From Phycisphaerae bacterium (lineage in GTDB: Bacteria; Planctomycetota; Phycisphaerae; UBA1845; PWPN01), in contig JAGNEZ010000004.1 of NCBI GenBank assembly GCA_018003015.1, forward strand, positions 53,430-117,429: DNA of 64,000 nt. Direction: 5' to 3'. Positions 19,189-28,130 of the stretch are shown here, in pieces. A program made the translations under genes and the position numbers. The notes under the pieces were generated by a model. It was not told the origin of the DNA, made no database searches, and saw nothing but the letters and a program-made list of their open reading frames with translations. Numbering within the stretch: the stretch's first letter is position 1; the number at the start of each line of letters is the position of its first letter.

Positions 19189-20095
19189 TGGATACTCCTC
19201 TCGCTGAGCCCTTGCGGTGCGTCGACCATGACGTACCCATTGCCTCGCGCCGTGAATCAGGACCGCTACCCGGCGGCCGATCGGCCAGAAGCCGCATCCA
19301 GATCCGGCAATTCCACCCTCCGGAAGGATCATCCGTCCGCGCCTGACGGTGAGCCACGCCACTCACCGCCGGGCCTCCTCGGAAGAGACCGCCGGGCGTC
19401 CGCGGGCAGTCCCTGCCCCACGATCGGAGGACGATTCCATCTTACCCGGAATCACGCTTGAGTTCCCTCTGCCCGCCGGAGCTTTTCGCAGAACCAGCCG
19501 GACCGGCGTCCACTTGGCCTGAAGTGGCCTTGCTGACCTCCAGGTCAGGGGCGTCCTTCCGGTACAGATTCCCGACACCCCGGATCAGGTTCAACAGACA
19601 GGTGGGGCCGTACTACAGGGTGATCACTGTGTCCTCCGCAAAGGCGGGAAAGTACTCCCGTCTGGCGGTCTTGTCCTTGGCGAAGAACGAACCAGTGAAG
19701 GCCCTGATCATCCGGTCGGTAGCCTTGCCGGTTTGCCAACAGCCCGTTTCAAGAGGCTCCACGCCCCAGTCGTGCTTGGCCCGATCGCACATCACACCCG
19801 TCCGTCGAAAACTGGACGCTGTCGGTGGCCTTTTCCCCCTTCTTCAGGGAAAGACCCCATAGGAACAGCTTACGCCGACAGTAGTTCTGAGACACTCGCC
19901 CCGAGGCCCCAAGGGGCAAGGAGGGCAAGGGCAGCACGCCTTATCGCGGCGCCCTCCCGTGTTTCAGAATCGAACAGGAAAGCGGGAATCCTGGTCGGGA
20001 ACCGACAGCCATATAGGGAGAAGGAGAAACTGACTCACCTCGGCGGCCAGACAAACGGAGATCGTCGCCGAGCCTTGATAGAAGGAGATCCGCAC
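19189..20095. other. Intergenic gap of about 900 bp
   Basis: Only short frames without start signals are seen. A 60-codon minus-strand frame (19613-19795, segment MIRAFTGSFFAKDKTARR) looks somewhat protein-like but has no ribosome site and no family I recognise; it may be a relic. Confidence 0.3.
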
Positions 20096-20542
20096 ATGGT
20101 AGCTCCCGCCTCTGCAGAAGTCGTCTTGAGCACCTTGGCCATGAAGCCGTCACGGGCCTCCGCCGCGGCCATCGGGCATCACTATGTCCTCGACGGTGCC
20201 CCGTCCGCGATCCGCCTGCGGGCCGTGGATTTGCTCTGCGGCATGGTATGCGATTGGAGCGTGGCCCTGCTCGATGAGTTGATCAACTCACCGCACGCCG
20301 ACTACGTCCTCCGACAATACGCTCTGCACCGGGTTCACGAACTGCTTAAGGTGGCGATGAGCCGCGGATACGCACACCTGGGCCCGCCCGAGTGCCGTCG
20401 CTTGATGACCCGAGCCCGGTGCGAGCTGCAGCACCGCTGCATGCGGGATGGGCAGCCGGGCATGCCGGCGGTGGACGCACTCTGCAGCCACCTGGGGCAA
20501 GCGGTGGCCGACGGTCTGTTCGGGGCTCTGCCGGACTTCTGA
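20096..20542 (+). CDS. Hypothetical helical protein
   Basis: ATG 20096 is preceded by AAGGAGATCCGCAC, which decides the start against longer frames. The 148-residue product is predicted mostly helical (LRAVDLLCGMVCDW, VLRQYALHRVHELL), with five Cys and no signal peptide or membrane helix, so it is probably cytosolic. It lies 103 bp upstream of the ECF sigma factor on the same strand, but a promoter-like sequence between them suggests separate expression. No family recognised. Confidence 0.5.
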   Translation: MVAPASAEVVLSTLAMKPSRASAAAIGHHYVLDGAPSAIRLRAVDLLCGMVCDWSVALLDELINSPHADYVLRQYALHRVHELLKVAMSRGYAHLGPPECRRLMTRARCELQHRCMRDGQPGMPAVDALCSHLGQAVADGLFGALPDF

Positions 20543-20549
20543 GATGACG

Positions 20550-20579
20550 TTGTGCCAGGCCACGTGAGACGGGTACAAT
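20550..20579 (+). promoter_or_regulatory. Possible sigma-70-type promoter of the ECF sigma factor
   Basis: TTGTGC (20550-20555) and TACAAT (20574-20579) are separated by 18 bp and lie about 70 bp before GTG 20646. Agreement with the consensus is good at the -10 and moderate at the -35. Confidence 0.4.
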
Positions 20580-20645
20580 GTCCGTCGCCATTTCCTGGCC
20601 GATGACCGGGGCGTGGAGAGACGTCGACAGGGACGGAGCCCTCAC

Positions 20646-21236
20646 GTGGCCACGACGACAAGCACCGTCTTGCTGAGCCAGCTGAAGGATGCCCGCAACG
20701 ACCGGGCGTGGTCGGATTTCGTGCAACGCTACTGGAGATTACTGAACGCCTTCGGCCTGAAACTCGGCCTCGGCCGGGAGGATGCTGCGGATGCCGCACA
20801 GGAGGCCTTGGTCGCTTTTGTCGAAGCCTACCGGCAAGGGCGGTATGAACGTGACCGAGGCCGCCTGCGACATTGGCTGTTTGGCATCGCCCGGAACAAG
20901 GTCCTGCACATGCTCCGCAGCCGCGCCGCCCAGCACGTCGTGAGCCCCGAGGGAGGCAAGTCTGATCTGCTGTTCAACGTGCCTGACGACCAGAGCATTA
21001 GCGAAGTGTGGGAACTCCAGTGGCGTCAGGCCGTCTTGCGGGCATGCCTGGACCAGGTCAAGTCAGAGATGAGCCCCGAGACCATCCGAGCCTTCGAGCT
21101 GATGGTGTCGGGAGAGGTGTCTTCGGGGGTCGCTGCAGCCCAACTGGGCATGACGGTCAACGCAGTCATGAAGGCCAAGCGACGCGTGCTCGTCCGCATG
21201 CGCGAGGTGTACCGTCAGATGGAAACCGATTGGTGA
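20646..21236 (+). CDS. ECF-type RNA polymerase sigma factor
   Basis: From GTG 20646 (GGAG upstream) the product is 196 residues. Region 2 is recognisable as RAWSDFVQRYWRLL, then REDAADAAQEAL (2.2) and RGRLRHWLFGIARNKVL (2.3-2.4). Region 4 is the C-terminal helix-turn-helix with GVAAAQLGMTVNAVMKAKRRVLVRMRE. The STVLLSQLKDARNDRAW opening is typical of the planctomycete ECF groups. No anti-sigma factor or sensor is adjacent, so its signal is unknown. A longer frame from 20613 is possible but has no better start. Confidence 0.85.
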   Translation: MATTTSTVLLSQLKDARNDRAWSDFVQRYWRLLNAFGLKLGLGREDAADAAQEALVAFVEAYRQGRYERDRGRLRHWLFGIARNKVLHMLRSRAAQHVVSPEGGKSDLLFNVPDDQSISEVWELQWRQAVLRACLDQVKSEMSPETIRAFELMVSGEVSSGVAAAQLGMTVNAVMKAKRRVLVRMREVYRQMETDW

Positions 21237-22215
21237 GCGACAGCCCTCCGTCCAGGACTTTCGGGTGCAGCCGGGAGTGGCCGCCGCCCCTGTTCCTTTG
21301 GGGCGTAGCCGGAAGGTGCGGAAACTGACCTGATCGATGTTCCCGTCCTGGGCCAGGTCAAATGAACCGGCTGAACCGGCTGGCTGCGGGAACACATCAA
21401 TTGAGCCGACGGCTCTCGGCAACCGGCCCCTCGCCCCAGGGCGATGGCGCCGCGTTTCTGCAGAACCGGCCCACGGCCCGTTCAGCCAGGTTTATGACCG
21501 TCGAGGCGGTCGTTCGAATGACCAATCTGACAGGCAACAGATACATTGTGTACAAACGGGCTCCCAGCTCGAGTGGGAGCATCAGACCCGGCTTCTGGTT
21601 CCGGACGATTGCAAAGACCGTCAACGGCGTCAGCATCCAGGGGATCGAAGGTATCATTATCGGCACCGGCGGCAACGACCGGATCAGCGGGACCATCAAT
21701 GTGGCTGATGGTCTCTGGCATCATACGGCGATGCCTGATGACCATGATGATTGGCTATGCGGCCAGTTTGGCGTGGCAGCGCGACCCTGCCGAAAGCGAC
21801 GGTTGGTCCGGTCCCCCGAACGCGATAACCGTCCAGTCACCGCCGTGAGTGTCCTCCGCAGCCGGCTTGACTCGCGCCGCGCCCTCCCGGCTCGACTAGA
21901 ACCAGCCATCTCCGACTGGAGGCGATCACACGTCGTGATCATGGGCGGGCTACGCAGGCCCACAGCTTCTTCATGCCACGGGGTGGCACGGCACGTCCGC
22001 ATCCTCGGCGATCCGCCAGGAGGGCCAACCTCCGACCGCCAGAGGCAGATCGCACCTCGCCGTTCGGTCTCGCGAGACCCTCGAGCCGGCCTCCCGCAAT
22101 CCTCGGGAAAGCCGAGCCAGGTCGCACTACATACGGCCTGCGGATCACAAGCCTTGTGCAAGCGTCTGGCAGGAGCTACGATGAACCCCCTGTGCCTTTC
22201 GGCAAGGAGAAAGCC
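21237..22215. other. Long gap holding a LamG remnant
   Basis: Nearly 1 kb after the sigma factor. The only recognisable content is a fragment of a LamG-like domain at about 21482-21735, described separately. The rest shows no gene with a start signal. Confidence 0.4.
21482..21735 (+). pseudogene. Remnant of a LamG/concanavalin-like domain
   Basis: In one plus frame the residues FMTVEAVVRMTNLTGNRYIV, then GFWFR, then GTINVADGLWHHTA follow the order of a LamG-type beta-sandwich (strand 1 FTVEAWV, later the DGQWHHVA strand). The similarity starts without a signal peptide and breaks off after HHTA, where the sequence becomes low-quality coding. It looks like a decayed piece of a larger secreted protein. 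Confidence 0.5.
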
Positions 22216-22494
22216 ATGCCCCGCAAGAAAAGCGGCTTCAAGTGCGCCAAGTGCGGTCAGTCGTTCAAGATGGCCATGCACCTCGGTCGGCACATGAAGA
22301 CCACCCACGGCCAAGTGTCCGCCAAGCCTCTCAAGACAAGCCGCAAATCCACTGCCCGCAAGCGGCGGCCCAGGGGCACCGCTGCCATTGCCGGCCTGCA
22401 GACCCTGTCGCTCGACCAACTGGTGGAGCTGATCGCCGCCGCCAGGGCAGAGGCAAACCGCCGCATGGCTGAGCTTCAGAAGGCCATCAAGTAG
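22216..22494 (+). CDS. Small C2H2 zinc-finger protein
   Basis: ATG 22216 follows AAGGAGAAAGCC. The 92-residue product opens with basic MPRKKSG and one canonical C2H2 finger, C-x2-C-x12-H-x4-H (CAKC...GRHMKTTH, residues 10-31). A very basic linker follows (KTSRKSTARKRRPRG) and a C-terminal amphipathic helix (about 62-92) with LVELIAAARAEANRRM, suitable for self-association. A DNA- or RNA-binding role is inferred. Single C2H2 fingers of this type are uncommon in bacteria outside Ros/MucR proteins; it is not Ros-like in length or spacing. Confidence 0.75.
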   Translation: MPRKKSGFKCAKCGQSFKMAMHLGRHMKTTHGQVSAKPLKTSRKSTARKRRPRGTAAIAGLQTLSLDQLVELIAAARAEANRRMAELQKAIK

Positions 22495-22887
22495 ACGCCG
22501 ACGGCCCGCCATCGCTGCGGAGAGGCGATTACGGGGGACAGAACGGTCGTGCAGCTGATCGCACGCACCGCGAAGCTGTAGACCAGGCGCAAAACCGTGA
22601 TCCACCCAGGTCCACCCGCGAAAACGGCGGCATCGACCCCGACCTGGGCCGCTGATCCGCCCGAACGGGCGGTCCGTCCGTAGCGCTCGAGGTTAAAGCA
22701 ATGCACGACAAGAGGATGCGGAGCTTCTTCGCAGCGATCGCCCATGTCCAATCCACGCCCTTCGGAGCGGCGCAAAACGCACCGGCCTCGCATCCCCAGA
22801 CTGAAACCTTTGTGCCCCTTGGCCGTCCATCTCTACGTAGTCGTCGAAACCACGACAGCGGTTGGAGCACGCAGAAAGGAGACTCTG
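22495..22887. other. Intergenic gap
   Basis: About 390 bp. Apart from the ribosome site of the next gene I see no feature. Confidence 0.35.
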
Positions 22888-24756
22888 ATGTCACCGTATC
22901 GCCGGTTTCTCGTCACCTTGACCCTTGCCGCCCTGACGCCCGTGGTGATGGCCGAGAACAAGCCGTCGTTCACGCTCGGAGGGGGCGTTCCGTCGGACGT
23001 GTACATCTACATCCACGGGGCATACAACCCGGAGAAAGAGTATCTTGACAAGTACTGGAAGGACGTATGGACGTCGTTCAAGAAGACCGGGATCATCGAA
23101 GACGTCCACACGCTGATCAGCTCCACGGCACCTCCGGCGGATCGCGAGAAGTTCGACAGTTTTTGGAGGCGCGCGGGCGAGTTGATCAACGGCGTGGACT
23201 GGGATGCGCGGATCGATGAACTCGTGTACACCAGCCGGATGGGCATACCCATGCCGGAGTACCTGCTTCTACTGCGTTACGAGAGCGATGCCAAGGCTGC
23301 CAAGAACGGCGAGGCGTTTGCCGCCGTTTTGAAGGAGATCGAGTCAGTCGCCGGCACAGCGGACGGCCGCTTCACCTGCGATGAGCAGCAGGTCCACGGG
23401 GCGACCGTCAAGTCGCTGAAAGCCAGGGATGTGCCGTTCGCCAGTCTGCGGGTCGCGGTGCGCGGGCCGGTGGTGGCGGTGGCCATCGACCGAACACTGC
23501 TCGACGAATCGCTCGGCCTGCTGGCCGGCCAGGCCGACAAGAAAGGTCTGACGCAGACGGAACGCTACACCCAGGCAATGGCAAAACTGCCGCCTGCAGA
23601 GGACACGGTGGTCTTCTTCGACGTCAAGACGATGATCGAGGGCGTACGCGGCATCATGAAGTTCGGCGGCGAGCAGGCTCCGCAGGACGAGAAGGCCAAG
23701 GAAGTCCTCGGTGTGGTGAACAAGGTATTGGACGAGGTCGGCGTGCTTGACTACTTGGCCAGCACCGAACACACCGAAGGCTACCAGCAGCACGATGAGA
23801 CCATCGTCATGCTGGCCCCGGACGCTCCAAAGAGCCGTCTGTACAAGGTATTCTGCAAACCGGAGCCGATCGAGCGGTTCGACCGTTTTATACCTAAGGA
23901 AGCGACCGCCTACAGCGTGACATCTGGCATCGACCTAGCCGCCCTCTACGGCGTGGTGATCGATTTCATCGGAAAGGAAGTGCCCGAGGGCGACAGCGTG
24001 CTCGCGAAGTGGGAGCAGGCCCAAAACGAGATCGGTTTCCGGCCCGAGCGGGACGTCTTCTCCTGGCTGGGACACCAGATGGTCTCAGTGACCCTGCCGG
24101 CAGCAGCACCCTCGCCGTTCAGTTCCGAGGACTCGGTTCTGTTCATCAAGGTCCGGAACGAGAAACAGGCGAGCGAGAAGATTAAGGCTGGCCTCGACAA
24201 GCTCAACCAGCTGCTCACCAGGGCCAACCAGCCGCTGACCAGCCAACCGGCGGAGGTCGTGGGAGCTCAGGGCTTCCGCATGGTCACGCATCCCATGGTC
24301 GCGATGTTCCTGCACCCCGTGTACGGCACGGCGGAAGAACACCTGGTCATCGGTAGTTCGTCTGAGGCTATTCAGACCTGCCTGGCCACGGCTCGCGGCG
24401 AACATCCGAGCGTGATCAAGAACGAACGAGTCACACGCGAGGGCCTGGTTCCCAAGGGCGCGGTGACGTCCGCGGATTTCGCCGATATGACCAACATGGG
24501 TAGGGATGTCGCTCAGGTGCTCGGGGTCATGGGAATGGTCTCGGCGATGATCCCGGACCGGCCGGATACCAAACCCATCCGCGGCATCTTCGGCATGGTC
24601 AGCAAACTCGGCCCGGTGGCGATGAAGCTCAACTTCTTCGTGTCGCAGTCGTCGGCGACGACGTTCGAGAAGAACGCATGGCACATCAGGAAGGTGATCA
24701 ACTACCGCGAGCCGAAACCAACGACGGCGGAGTCAGCCGCCTTGAGTGAGCGGTAG
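22888..24756 (+). CDS. Large exported protein, DUF3352-like
   Basis: ATG 22888 follows AAAGGAGACTCTG. The 622-residue product has a signal peptide (MSPYRRFLV..., cleavage near VVMA-EN) and no later membrane helix. It reads as repeated alpha/beta modules with DTVVFFDVKTMIEG, RFIPKEATAYSV, FSSEDSVLFIKVRNE and EEHLVIGSSSEAIQTCL. This pattern of self-scoring beta hairpins is seen in planctomycete DUF3352-type proteins. Location is probably periplasmic; function unknown. Confidence 0.6.
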   Translation: MSPYRRFLVTLTLAALTPVVMAENKPSFTLGGGVPSDVYIYIHGAYNPEKEYLDKYWKDVWTSFKKTGIIEDVHTLISSTAPPADREKFDSFWRRAGELINGVDWDARIDELVYTSRMGIPMPEYLLLLRYESDAKAAKNGEAFAAVLKEIESVAGTADGRFTCDEQQVHGATVKSLKARDVPFASLRVAVRGPVVAVAIDRTLLDESLGLLAGQADKKGLTQTERYTQAMAKLPPAEDTVVFFDVKTMIEGVRGIMKFGGEQAPQDEKAKEVLGVVNKVLDEVGVLDYLASTEHTEGYQQHDETIVMLAPDAPKSRLYKVFCKPEPIERFDRFIPKEATAYSVTSGIDLAALYGVVIDFIGKEVPEGDSVLAKWEQAQNEIGFRPERDVFSWLGHQMVSVTLPAAAPSPFSSEDSVLFIKVRNEKQASEKIKAGLDKLNQLLTRANQPLTSQPAEVVGAQGFRMVTHPMVAMFLHPVYGTAEEHLVIGSSSEAIQTCLATARGEHPSVIKNERVTREGLVPKGAVTSADFADMTNMGRDVAQVLGVMGMVSAMIPDRPDTKPIRGIFGMVSKLGPVAMKLNFFVSQSSATTFEKNAWHIRKVINYREPKPTTAESAALSER

Positions 24757-24934
24757 CCGGCATAACGGGGTGCGGCCTCAACCGCCGGCGGTCTCGGGCC
24801 GAGCCGCCCGACGACAAAACCAGGAGCCCGTGACCCTCAGAAGCACGAGCTCCTTCTCGTGGGCGTGACTCTCCCAGACGGGGCGCCGGTGCGCACAGAA
24901 TCATGCGTCCGCGCCGGCAAAGACCCACAAAGAC

Positions 24935-26335
24935 TCACCCGGTCGCCTCGCCCGATGCACGGAGCCGACGGTTGCTGAGTCCGTAGAGAGGTATCCCGGC
25001 GAGCAGTATCCCCAGCGCGGCCAGTGCAATCCACGGCTTGTACCTGACGGCGCTGTACGCCAGGAACGCGCAGGTCAGACAGAAGATAAAAGTGGTAAAC
25101 GGATAACCCCACACCCGATAGGGGCGCTCCACGCACGGCTCCTTGCGGCGGAGGATGATCACTGCCAGGCTCGTCGCCAGATAGAAGAGGTACACGGGAG
25201 CGGCCGTGTAGAGGATCGCGTTCAGAAAGGAACCCAACGCCACGATCAGGATGATCGCGATCACCGCCTGCAACAGCAGAGCTCGAACGGGTGTACCCGT
25301 GTTGGCGTCCCAGCGACCGAGCGGACGGAAAACCCGGTGGTCAGCCCCAACGGCAAACGAGATACGCGCACCGGTGAAGATTAGTCCGTTGACCGCACCC
25401 AGCGCCGATATGCAGACAAGGGCGCTGATGACGGCCGGTGCCTTTGCCGGAAACACCGTCGAAACCGTCTCGGTGGCTACCGCCTGGGAGGTCGCTAATC
25501 CTTGGTACCCCAGCGTGTACAGAAACGCACCATTGACCAGCAGGTAGAGTACTGTGACCGACGCGGTGCCCAGCATCAGTGCCCGAACGATGTTGCGACT
25601 CGGATTGATGACCTCCGCGGCAACGTAGGCCATCTCGTTCCACCCGCCAAAGGTGAACAGGACCAGGATGAGGGCCAGACTTGCGGGCAGCGGTTCGACA
25701 GCTCGAGCGGCCACCACTCCCTGCGGGGCACAGACGGCCACGCCCACGATGGCCGCCAGACCCAGGACTTTCACGCCGGTCAGGACATTCTGCGTCCACT
25801 TGCCCTGCCGCACACCAGCGACATTGACCACCGTCAGAACGACCACCGCAAGACAGGCGTAGAGCTGTTGGCTGCAGGCAAGCGGCTCGTCCTTCATCGG
25901 ATCGTAAATGGCGCAGGCATACGTTGCGAACGCAAAGGCCATCACCGCGATGTCGCCCGGCCTCACAATGGCCAGCTGGATCCAGCCAAACAGGAAACCG
26001 GCCCAGCGGCCGTACGCCCTGGTCAGATAGGCATAGTCGCCACCCTCCTGCGGATACGCCGTCGCAAGCTCCGCATAGCTCATCGCCCCGCATAGCGAGA
26101 GCAATCCGCCGACCAGCCACAGGGCTAGCAACCCGCCCCCGCCTGACGCCCCTCGGGCAATGTCCGGGGCCATCTGGTAGATGCCCGCCCCCACGATGAT
26201 GCCCACGATGAGACAAACCGAGTCCAGAAGGGTCAGTTCTCTTCGAGGTACAGCATCCATGACCTGTTCGCTTGGCTTGGATGGCGACTGCGGTGCAGCG
26301 GAAACGACCCGCCCGCAACCGGATCGCTCGTTCAC
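24935..26335 (-). CDS. APC-superfamily amino-acid permease
   Basis: The 466-residue protein has about 12 membrane helices. The first contains the APC signature LIVGIIVGAGIYQM, where the backbone of GAG binds the substrate amino group, and a later helix has LFTFGGWNEMAYVAAEV with the following NPSRNIVRAL loop. It should exchange or import amino acids or amines across the inner membrane. Its GTG start (26335) overlaps the TGA of the methyltransferase gene by 4 bp, implying translational coupling; ATG 26260 is an alternative start nearer the first helix. Substrate cannot be inferred. Confidence 0.85.
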   Translation of the reverse strand: MNERSGCGRVVSAAPQSPSKPSEQVMDAVPRRELTLLDSVCLIVGIIVGAGIYQMAPDIARGASGGGGLLALWLVGGLLSLCGAMSYAELATAYPQEGGDYAYLTRAYGRWAGFLFGWIQLAIVRPGDIAVMAFAFATYACAIYDPMKDEPLACSQQLYACLAVVVLTVVNVAGVRQGKWTQNVLTGVKVLGLAAIVGVAVCAPQGVVAARAVEPLPASLALILVLFTFGGWNEMAYVAAEVINPSRNIVRALMLGTASVTVLYLLVNGAFLYTLGYQGLATSQAVATETVSTVFPAKAPAVISALVCISALGAVNGLIFTGARISFAVGADHRVFRPLGRWDANTGTPVRALLLQAVIAIILIVALGSFLNAILYTAAPVYLFYLATSLAVIILRRKEPCVERPYRVWGYPFTTFIFCLTCAFLAYSAVRYKPWIALAALGILLAGIPLYGLSNRRLRASGEATG

Positions 26336-27093
26336 CGCTTCTTCAGCGTCATTCCGATGCCTGAACCGCCCAGGTTGACGAACAGCGTCTCGAGCTTGGG
26401 ATTCGTCGTGATCGCCTTGACGTACGCGGGATCGGCCTGACGGGCACTCATGTTGTGGGCCAGGATGAGGCCGCCTGGGCGAACCAGGGGAAGAAGCTTC
26501 TCAAGGTAGTCCAGATAGCCTTCTTTGTCGGCGTCGAGGAACAGGAGGTCGATGGGTTCCTTCAGCTTGGTCACCTCCTTGTGGGCATCACCCTCAACCA
26601 GAGTCACGATGGATTCGACCCCGGCGCGTGCGAAGTTCTTGCGGGCCAGGGCCGCACGCCCGGCGTCGACCTCGTACGTGGTCAGCTTGCCACCCGTGGA
26701 ACGTAACGCCAGACACAGCCAGATCGCCGAGTAGCCGTGGGACGTGCCGATCTCCACCACCTGCTTCGGCGCGATGCTCTCGGTCAGCAGCCGCAAGTAA
26801 CGACCATCATTGAGCGGGACGCTCATCATCCCTCCTCGTTCGTTCCTGTTCATGTCGTCGAGCACGGCGAGGATCTTCTTCTCAGCGTCATCCTTGGGCA
26901 GAGGCGACGAGCTGAAGTCAGGTTGCCCCGCCCACGCTCTGTTGCCCGGCGGGCCTTCCACGCCGCCCGGTCGCCGACCTTCACGTTGCCGTGGACGCTC
27001 GCCTCGATCAGGCGGACCGCCCTGGTCCTGCGCGCTGACCACCCATGACAGCAGACCGAGAGTCAGTACGAGAGCCACTGCCGTCCTCTTCAT
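26332..27093 (-). CDS. Exported class I SAM O-methyltransferase-like protein (family 3)
   Basis: Residues about 75-253 match the caffeoyl-CoA/catechol O-methyltransferase family: VVEIGTSHGYSA (SAM-binding loop), LTTYEVDAGRAALARKNF, and LLFLDADKEGYLDYLEKLL with the metal-binding Asp. The family motif that normally reads DN is AHN here. Unusually, the protein begins with a signal peptide (to about residue 21, VSA-QD) and a Gly/Pro/Arg-rich linker (about 24-58). ATG 27093 has AAGGAAC upstream. An exported SAM-dependent enzyme is puzzling because SAM is cytosolic. It is translationally coupled to the permease downstream. Confidence 0.78.
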   Translation of the reverse strand: MKRTAVALVLTLGLLSWVVSAQDQGGPPDRGERPRQREGRRPGGVEGPPGNRAWAGQPDFSSSPLPKDDAEKKILAVLDDMNRNERGGMMSVPLNDGRYLRLLTESIAPKQVVEIGTSHGYSAIWLCLALRSTGGKLTTYEVDAGRAALARKNFARAGVESIVTLVEGDAHKEVTKLKEPIDLLFLDADKEGYLDYLEKLLPLVRPGGLILAHNMSARQADPAYVKAITTNPKLETLFVNLGGSGIGMTLKKR

Positions 27094-27377
27094 GTCTCTG
27101 TTCCTTTCGTTTGTCGGTTGACCAGTCTTCCGAGCTGCCGCACCGGCGCAGACTCAACCGGCAGAACGGTCTGTGGAAAGGACTATTGCCAAAGCCAGTC
27201 GCACCCGATGGACTTCGACCGCAGCTTCCGGCCAGATCCTGTCTTAGGACGCCGGCGAGAGCGGTCCTCAGACAGACTATGCCACCCGGCTTCCCTCAAC
27301 GCCTGTCGCCGGCAGCACAACAGTCACCGCATAGCCGGGGTGAGGACTCACGGTACCCGGCCACCCGTCACCCAGGA

Positions 27378-27656
27378 TTAGGCCGCATGGTATCGTCCTG
27401 AAACGCGGTCCTTGGCCTCCCGCTCAACGCCGTCATGCCCGCTCTTACAGCGGTCAGCAGCCTCATCTTCCTCGTTCTCCCCTTGGCCGAGCCAGCGAAG
27501 GATGTCATCCTCGGTGGCAACCGGCGTCGTCGTCCCCACAATGCGAAAGATCGTGCCGCACTTGCGGCACCGAGCATGACGGCCGTTGGCCTTGGCCGGC
27601 ACGCGGTAGGTCGTGCGACACTCGGGGCAGACACATTGGATTTGTTCAAGCATCAT
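27378..27656 (-). CDS. MJ0042-type zinc-ribbon protein
   Basis: The 92-residue product begins at ATG 27656 (GGTGG upstream). Residues about 8-37 form a zinc ribbon with two knuckles, CPEC (CVCPECRTTYRVP) and CRKC (RCRKCGTIF), matching the MJ0042-type finger common in planctomycete and myxobacterial proteins. The rest is hydrophilic and acidic (ENEEDEAAD) with no membrane helix. Probably a cytosolic nucleic-acid- or protein-binding module; no partner is evident. Confidence 0.7.
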   Translation of the reverse strand: MMLEQIQCVCPECRTTYRVPAKANGRHARCRKCGTIFRIVGTTTPVATEDDILRWLGQGENEEDEAADRCKSGHDGVEREAKDRVSGRYHAA

Positions 27657-28130
27657 TGTCCACCACCTTCCTGCCCAGGCAAGGGCGTCGAAACTGACGG
27701 CGACCTCGCCCGACTGGTGTGCAACCGTAGGTACTGTGCCTCGGCGCGATATTAGACACATGTGAACTGTTGACGTTTGGAAAACATCCCCCGAGGAACG
27801 GCGCAGGCATCCACAGATCCTGGCCGCAGGCGTGCCCGCAGGCTACTCCTACAACCTGTATGCTGCAAGCGTGGCGACCGAACGAACCGCCGGGGGCCTG
27901 TCCCAAGGCCTCACCTGTTGTCGCCCGACGGATCCCAGCCAGAACCGGACGCTTCCATGCGGGCCGCCCAACGAGCCTGCTCCTTCCGCTCTGCCCCGTT
28001 GAGCCCACCCGTGCGACCTGCCGCACCTGCCGACCGCGGATCGTTGAGCTGGCAGGGACAGCGGGCAACGGGTCGTCGCAAGCTGTGCGAACACGTGCAT
28101 TCTCGAGAGGTCGGAGGTAGTCTCTCTTTC
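27657..28130. other. Intergenic gap between divergent genes
   Basis: About 470 bp. The plus frame of the downstream gene is open back to 27777 but its composition there is not protein-like, and GGAGG lies only near 28110. No other feature identified. Confidence 0.4.

Noticed and set aside
19613-19795. A 60-codon minus-strand frame as a small gene
   Set aside because: No ribosome site and no recognised family; left as a possible relic in the gap entry.
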